From positions 28,171 through 92,170 of the forward strand of contig QCJW01000007.1 of NCBI GenBank assembly GCA_003215775.1: a stretch of 64,000 bases of DNA, written 5' to 3'. Numbering within the stretch: position 1 is the stretch's first letter; each line of letters begins with the position of its first letter. The notes under the pieces were generated by a model that had not been told where the DNA came from, ran no database searches, and saw only the letters and a list, made by a program, of their open reading frames with translations. Both the position numbers and the translations under genes were made by a program. The DNA comes from Prochlorococcus sp. AG-409-G20. GTDB lineage: Bacteria > Cyanobacteriota > Cyanobacteriia > PCC-6307 > Cyanobiaceae. This document shows, piece by piece, positions 60,200 through 64,000 of this stretch.

Positions 60200-60469
60200 T
60201 TAGTCCTCAATCATAAAGTTTTCCTCTTCAGCTAACGCTTCCAAAAGATTATCTAAGTTAGAAGCCGCAAGATTTTGACCTGAATCCTTCATTAATAACG
60301 CTTTGTTTAATAAGTTCTTGGCAATTTCTTTTCTCAAATTTAAATCTTTGATGCCTTCTTGAGCAGCAGCAATTTCTACCTTCCGTCTTGCCGAAGCAAT
60401 ACTGATACTCAAACAAGCTGCTAACTCTGCACAAGTCTTTGAATACTGCCGATCACTAATAGATGCCAT
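60200..60469 (-). CDS. Conserved-type hypothetical protein, small helical
   Basis: 89 residues, predicted mostly helical, no Cys, acidic end LEALAEEENFMIED. I do not recognise a family. The N-terminal YSKTCAELAACLSISIASAR has the spacing of a helix-turn-helix but the match is weak. It converges with the RNase D-like gene (12 nt apart) and lies 58 nt downstream of the LpxB-like gene, so the two may be one unit. Confidence 0.55.
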   Translation of the reverse strand: MASISDRQYSKTCAELAACLSISIASARRKVEIAAAQEGIKDLNLRKEIAKNLLNKALLMKDSGQNLAASNLDNLLEALAEEENFMIED

Positions 60470-60527
60470 TGATTAATCCTCAAAGTTAATTAAAAAGATT
60501 AGGAAACCACAAGTCATAATTGCTTCA

Positions 60528-61805
60528 TCAACGTCCATCATGAGTGAGAAGACAGTTAATAATTAATTCTGCCAAAGCTTTACTTCCCCCAGAAACTCCC
60601 ATTCTATTAGTTGCAAAGGTTCCCATACTCATTCTAAAGGCATGATCTTTAAGCATCAAGGTCATTAAAGCAACTAACTCTTTAGTACTTTTACATGGAA
60701 TTGCACTACCTCCCAAGAGACGACTCTGTCTCAAAGCAAACCTCCTCTTAAACTGAGGCCCCTTGCCAGGCAAAGACAATACTGGGACACCAAAACCAAC
60801 CAATTGTTCAGTAGCTGTTCCAGCATTAGAGAGCGCAAGCTCTGCCCATTGAGCCCACATAGGAAATTTATCTTTGCCAACAAAAATAGTTTTCACTCCT
60901 TTAACCCAACAAGATTGAGCTTTTACAAGGTCATCATCCAATGGAACTTGCTTATATTTGAATAATTTCAAATACTCCTCAATCACCGTTAGGCTAAAAG
61001 AGGAACTAAGTGCAACTAAATAAGCTAAAGACCTTTCCGATTTTAGAAGTTCTATAGCCTCAAGGAATTTCTTCAAATGAAACTCAGCCTCTGGAACTCT
61101 GCTTCCACAAAGGACAATTATTCTTCGATATTTCTTTAATGATCTAGGGCATTCGCTTTGTTGAAAGCCATCCATCATCGGATTACCTGGCGCAAGTGCA
61201 TTAACAGAATGCTTGCGTAAACCTCTAGCGGTTAATTGATCTCTTACAGCAATTAATCTGCACCGACTTGAGCGCATTAACGCATATTCCCACGGATCCC
61301 ATTCCGAGCCTTTTAACCGATGGTAAAAATCACTTATCGCCCATCCAGGTCCACTTCTCCAGGTGTAATCACTTTTAGGAGTTCCTAAAAAAACAAATTC
61401 CGCTCCGCTACTCCATGCAAAAAACAAAGGCAAAAGATCTCCTACTGCAAAAATGAATCGACCTTGGCGAGCCAATTTGCGGATATACCACCATTGGTGA
61501 GAAATCAAACTAAAAAGTCCAACAGATATATCTGCTATGAGTCCACGCAAACTTTGATTACTAAATCCTCCACTAGGAAGACTTAACAAGGGTCCGATTT
61601 TTACTAACCATCCTTCCTCGACTGCTTCATCAAATACTTGACCTTCTCCCACTAAAGGTAAAACCTCTACATGTAATGCTGGCTGCAAATGATGCAAAGC
61701 TTGTATCACACGCAAAGCAATCACGTCTTCTCCATGTCCATTACTAAGAACCAACACAACTTTTTTATCAAGGTCGCTGATACGATCCAATGAAAGGGAT
61801 GTCAA
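60528..61805 (-). CDS. LpxB-like glycosyltransferase family protein
   Basis: About 425 residues. VLVLSNGHGEDVIALRVIQA, then GVPVLSLPGKGPQFKRRFA and an acceptor-like ELALSNAGTATEQLVGFG resemble lipid-A-disaccharide synthase and a cyanobacterial family TIGR03492. The open frame extends to 61949, but its first about 45 residues are the antisense of tRNA-Cys and cannot be protein. I place the start at TTG 61805, 10 nt from the tRNA; TTG 61790 or GTG near 61757 are alternatives. Marine picocyanobacteria have atypical LPS, so the product is uncertain. Confidence 0.75.
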   Translation of the reverse strand: MTSLSLDRISDLDKKVVLVLSNGHGEDVIALRVIQALHHLQPALHVEVLPLVGEGQVFDEAVEEGWLVKIGPLLSLPSGGFSNQSLRGLIADISVGLFSLISHQWWYIRKLARQGRFIFAVGDLLPLFFAWSSGAEFVFLGTPKSDYTWRSGPGWAISDFYHRLKGSEWDPWEYALMRSSRCRLIAVRDQLTARGLRKHSVNALAPGNPMMDGFQQSECPRSLKKYRRIIVLCGSRVPEAEFHLKKFLEAIELLKSERSLAYLVALSSSFSLTVIEEYLKLFKYKQVPLDDDLVKAQSCWVKGVKTIFVGKDKFPMWAQWAELALSNAGTATEQLVGFGVPVLSLPGKGPQFKRRFALRQSRLLGGSAIPCKSTKELVALMTLMLKDHAFRMSMGTFATNRMGVSGGSKALAELIINCLLTHDGR

Positions 61806-61814
61806 TTTCCGATT

Positions 61815-61885
61815 GGCGGCATGGCCAAGTGGTAAGGCAGAGGATTGCAAATCCTTTATCCCCAGTTCGAATCTGGGTGCCGCCT
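61815..61885 (+). tRNA. tRNA-Cys (GCA)
   Basis: 71 nt. Acceptor GGCGGCA/TGCCGCC with discriminator T, anticodon stem GAGGA/TCCTT (one G-U) with loop TTGCAAA giving anticodon GCA, T-loop TTCGAAT. U73 is the identity base for Cys. The antisense strand of this tRNA is what makes the false extension of the LpxB-like frame. Confidence 0.97.
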
Positions 61886-62037
61886 TCTTACCTTTCCTGA
61901 ACATCAGTTGCAGGAACTCAATTATTAAGTCTCGCTTTCTCATTCTCACCGGTTTGAAAGCGGTATGAAAGGCGGGTTATCTAGTGCGACGATGCCAGAT
62001 ATACCTTTATTTTCATACCTAAGAGGACTTAAGGCAA

Positions 62038-62322
62038 TCAAGCAACTTCAGGTGCCCATCCAATTTCTAGGACTCGCTTCTTCTGCCAACGATTACATCT
62101 TTTAGTTAGATGCTCACCTTGCTGGATTAGGCGCTGATGAATAGGACATGTCAAAAGAGTTACGCAGGATTTAGTCGCGTGGTAACGAAAGTGCTCACAT
62201 GTCATGCAAACAGCACTTCCTTTTGAATGAGCTAGCTCTCTGTCGTCAAAATAGTTCCACTCGTCAGGCTCATCACTTACTTGATCTCGAGGAACTGCTT
62301 TTACTGTCCTTACCCATACCAT
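62038..62322 (-). CDS. Cys/His-rich small protein, possibly SOS-regulated
   Basis: 94 residues. Cys39-x2-Cys42, Cys53, Cys59-Pro-x-His62, His71 and Cys76 form a probable zinc site in the middle; both ends are polar (VPRDQVSDEPDEWNYFDD, then WQKKRVLEIGW). I know no function. Its ATG at 62322 lies only 12 nt from a perfect LexA-type box, so it may belong to the DNA-damage regulon. No neighbour on its strand; it stands alone. Confidence 0.75.
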   Translation of the reverse strand: MVWVRTVKAVPRDQVSDEPDEWNYFDDRELAHSKGSAVCMTCEHFRYHATKSCVTLLTCPIHQRLIQQGEHLTKRCNRWQKKRVLEIGWAPEVA

Positions 62323-62334
62323 GATTTTTCAATA

Positions 62335-62348
62335 AGTACATTTGTACT
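62335..62348 (-). promoter_or_regulatory. LexA-type SOS box before the Cys-rich gene
   Basis: AGTACATTTGTACT is a perfect match to RGTACNNNDGTWCB and an almost perfect palindrome (AGTAC/GTACT). It lies 12 nt upstream of the ATG at 62322; a TATAGA box just upstream on the minus strand would let bound LexA block transcription. Confidence 0.72.
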
Positions 62349-62525
62349 ATCTATACTCAGCGATGCCCGGACTTGTCAAGCAGCCGAGAAGACTTCGACA
62401 CTCTTTCGTCAAGTTTTGGGGACAGGCTCCGCTCGAAGAATGCAACCCTTCCCTGTGTCTAACAATCTATATATCTAGACCTAAACAAGCTAGATTTTTA
62501 TTTTAAATAACTTGGCCTGGACTCC

Positions 62526-64000
62526 TTGAACAAAGAACTCAAGACTGCTGGTGATTTCTATGCATTTGCAATAGCAAACTACGAAGGCGGAAATTTCCAA
62601 ACAGCAATTGAAGCATTCAAAAGGTCACTTGCTCTTGAAGATAATTGGCAGTCTTATCAAGGCCTGGGGTCAGCGCTGCTTCTAATACAACAACACCAAC
62701 AAGCAATAGCCGCATTCAAGAAATCACTTGCTCTTAAAGAAGACTGGCAGTCCCTTAAAGGACTTGGATGGGGACTTCATCAAATGGAGCAGCACCACGC
62801 AGCAATTGAGGCATTAAATAGATCAATTACATTAAAGAATGATTGGCAGTCGTATCAATTCCTAGGAGAGATATTTTTTAAAACAAACCAATTCGAACAA
62901 GCAATAAATGCCTATGAAAAATCACTATTGCTCGAAAAAGACATTCCATCCTATAAAGGTTTAATAACATCACTTATATTTTCTGAAAGATATGACGATG
63001 GAATGAAAATTCTGACTGATTTCTTAGAATATTCGAACAAAGACAAGGCTAAAAAAATTCTGCATATGTCTTTTTTAAATCTGTTAATTTATCATAGCAC
63101 TTGCAAACAAAACAAAGCAAAAGTGCATAACAATGTTACTCTATTGCAAAAGTATTTTACTGAATCAATCTTAAGCTTTTCAATTGAAGAAATATATGAA
63201 ACCGGTACAAGTTATTCCTTAACCAATGTAACAATTACAAACATGATAATACTGCACGGGGGATATTTTAAATTGCTAGAATCGGGGAAGGAGATTCGCA
63301 AGAATCTTCGCTATGTTGACTCGCTATATCAACCACCTTTTCCTTCATTACAATACAATGTTATGAATAATGATATTTTAGCCCCATGGATAACACTTTC
63401 GGCTCAACAGATACTACTAGATTTAGATCTTGAGGAATATTCTGTAATTGAATATGGTTCAGGCATGTCTACATTTTTCTTTTGCAAAAATGCCTACAAA
63501 TGCTTCTCCTATGAGGATGATTTAGCTCCTTCAGTACTAGGAAATTGGAGCAAAGAGATGCAAAGAGTATCAATACTTAGTGGAATTGAAGTCAATTTAA
63601 TAAAACCAAACAAAGCTAATATCGAACCAAAATGGATTTTAAATAATTTGCTTGAAAATAGTCAGCAAAAAATTCTAATTAGCATTGATGGAGGCGATAG
63701 AGAAAAACATTTTAGAGACTGGGTTCAATTTCTCTCGGAAAATAATAATCTTCAGGTTATATTAATGCTTGACAACAGTGACAGAAATGGATTCTCTGAA
63801 TCATTTGAGACTTTGAAAAAGACAAACGCCACAATTTGTCACCATTATGGTCCTGTATATGGTCAGATAAATAATATAATGTGTACAACATTCTGCACTT
63901 ATACGCCATCATTATTGCTTGGCAAGACCTCATCTCCTCATTTTCATAATCAACAATGGGGTTCTAGTCCTTTCATGAGTAGAAATCAATCAAAAAGCTA
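62526..64000 (+). CDS. TPR protein with methyltransferase-like C-terminal domain (3' end beyond window)
   Basis: At least 491 residues; the frame is still open at the right edge, where the last partial codon is TA. The only start after the in-frame TAA at 62508 is TTG 62526. Residues about 10-145 are four TPR-like units of 34 residues (AIAAFKKSLALKEDWQSLKG repeats with variants). Residues about 300-440 resemble a class I SAM methyltransferase: VIEYGSGMSTFFF for SAM, SYEDD, and LISIDGGDREKHF. Substrate unknown. It has the TPR-plus-enzyme plan of the gene at 10965 and starts 640 nt after tRNA-Cys. Confidence 0.7.
   Translation, partial: MNKELKTAGDFYAFAIANYEGGNFQTAIEAFKRSLALEDNWQSYQGLGSALLLIQQHQQAIAAFKKSLALKEDWQSLKGLGWGLHQMEQHHAAIEALNRSITLKNDWQSYQFLGEIFFKTNQFEQAINAYEKSLLLEKDIPSYKGLITSLIFSERYDDGMKILTDFLEYSNKDKAKKILHMSFLNLLIYHSTCKQNKAKVHNNVTLLQKYFTESILSFSIEEIYETGTSYSLTNVTITNMIILHGGYFKLLESGKEIRKNLRYVDSLYQPPFPSLQYNVMNNDILAPWITLSAQQILLDLDLEEYSVIEYGSGMSTFFFCKNAYKCFSYEDDLAPSVLGNWSKEMQRVSILSGIEVNLIKPNKANIEPKWILNNLLENSQQKILISIDGGDREKHFRDWVQFLSENNNLQVILMLDNSDRNGFSESFETLKKTNATICHHYGPVYGQINNIMCTTFCTYTPSLLLGKTSSPHFHNQQWGSSPFMSRNQSKS
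62620..62935 (+). repeat. 102-bp repeats encoding TPR units
   Basis: Three to four copies with a 102-bp period, marked by the recurring TCACTTGCTCTT and GATTGGCAGTC words (62624, 62731, 62842 region). Confidence 0.65.

Noticed and set aside
61806..61949. N-terminal extension of the LpxB-like ORF (motif FELGIKDLQSSALPLGHAA)
   Set aside because: It is the antisense of tRNA-Cys at 61815-61885, a known translation artefact.
62393..62438. CTTCGA/TCGAAG inverted repeat between the Cys-rich gene and the TPR gene
   Set aside because: Only six bp over a 34-nt loop; expected by chance.
1..64000. CRISPR arrays, insertion sequences, prophage genes, toxin-antitoxin or restriction systems
   Set aside because: No spaced direct repeats of CRISPR type, no transposase, integrase or phage structural genes were seen; the HNH gene is a housekeeping type.

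Overview
The window is from a marine picocyanobacterium, most likely a low-light Prochlorococcus. Evidence: AT-rich, tightly packed DNA; plastid-type photosystem I genes (psaA, psaB, psaL, psaI, psaD); a cyanobacterial S10-spc-alpha ribosomal cluster; and cyanobacteria-specific families (NdhN, DUF2839, CAAD, NblA-free photosystem set). An off-locus Yfr1 small RNA suggests an SS120/MIT9211-like strain; that last step is inference.

Layout. 1-4.0 kb: 3' end of psaA, psaB with a strong terminator, then psaI-psaL on the other strand; psaI encodes only 38 residues. 4.2-7.3 kb: envelope genes (GT2 glycosyltransferase, NlpC/P60 peptidase, class A beta-lactamase-like serine hydrolase). 7.4-13.1 kb: accessory region with three adjacent paralogous one-TM proteins sharing a GNELA/NEL..SV motif, about 1 kb of AT-rich non-coding DNA holding Yfr1, and two putative 2-oxoglutarate oxygenases, one fused to TPR repeats; it ends at tRNA-Ser(GCU). 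13.4-15.2 kb: alr and an HNH nuclease gene.

15.2-31.9 kb, minus strand: the ribosomal supercluster, read rplC, rplD, rplW, rplB, rpsS, rplV, rpsC, rplP, rpmC, rpsQ, rplN, rplX, rplE, rpsH, rplF, rplR, rpsE, rplO, secY, adk, rpmJ, rpsM, rpsK, rpoA, rplQ, truA, rplM, rpsI, rpmE, prfA. S10, S14 and L30 are absent. A structured GC-rich block lies between rplC and divergent ndhN.

32.2-46.2 kb: ndhN, tRNA-Gln(UUG), a HAD-like gene, recA behind a LexA-type box, a degenerate DinG-like protein, tyrA, crtD, fructosamine kinase, CAAD protein, a JAMM peptidase plus MoeZ-like E1/rhodanese pair, a two-domain CobO, larE, speD, recF (no standard start codon for its conserved N-terminus), tRNA-Arg(CCG). 46.2-59.3 kb: a minus-strand run with GNAT, ppc, gshA, trpE, psaD, a histidine kinase with degenerate ATPase motifs, rodA and mrp; then hemF and two envelope/biogenesis genes. 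59.5-64 kb: RNase D-like exonuclease, an LpxB-like gene beginning next to tRNA-Cys(GCA), a Cys-rich small protein with a perfect LexA-type box directly upstream, and a TPR-methyltransferase-like gene running off the end.

Most of the window is conserved core. The best candidates for undescribed biology are the NEL-motif membrane trio, the TPR/oxygenase and TPR/methyltransferase genes beside tRNAs, the SOS-box Cys-rich protein, and the switch-like leader in front of the ribosomal cluster.
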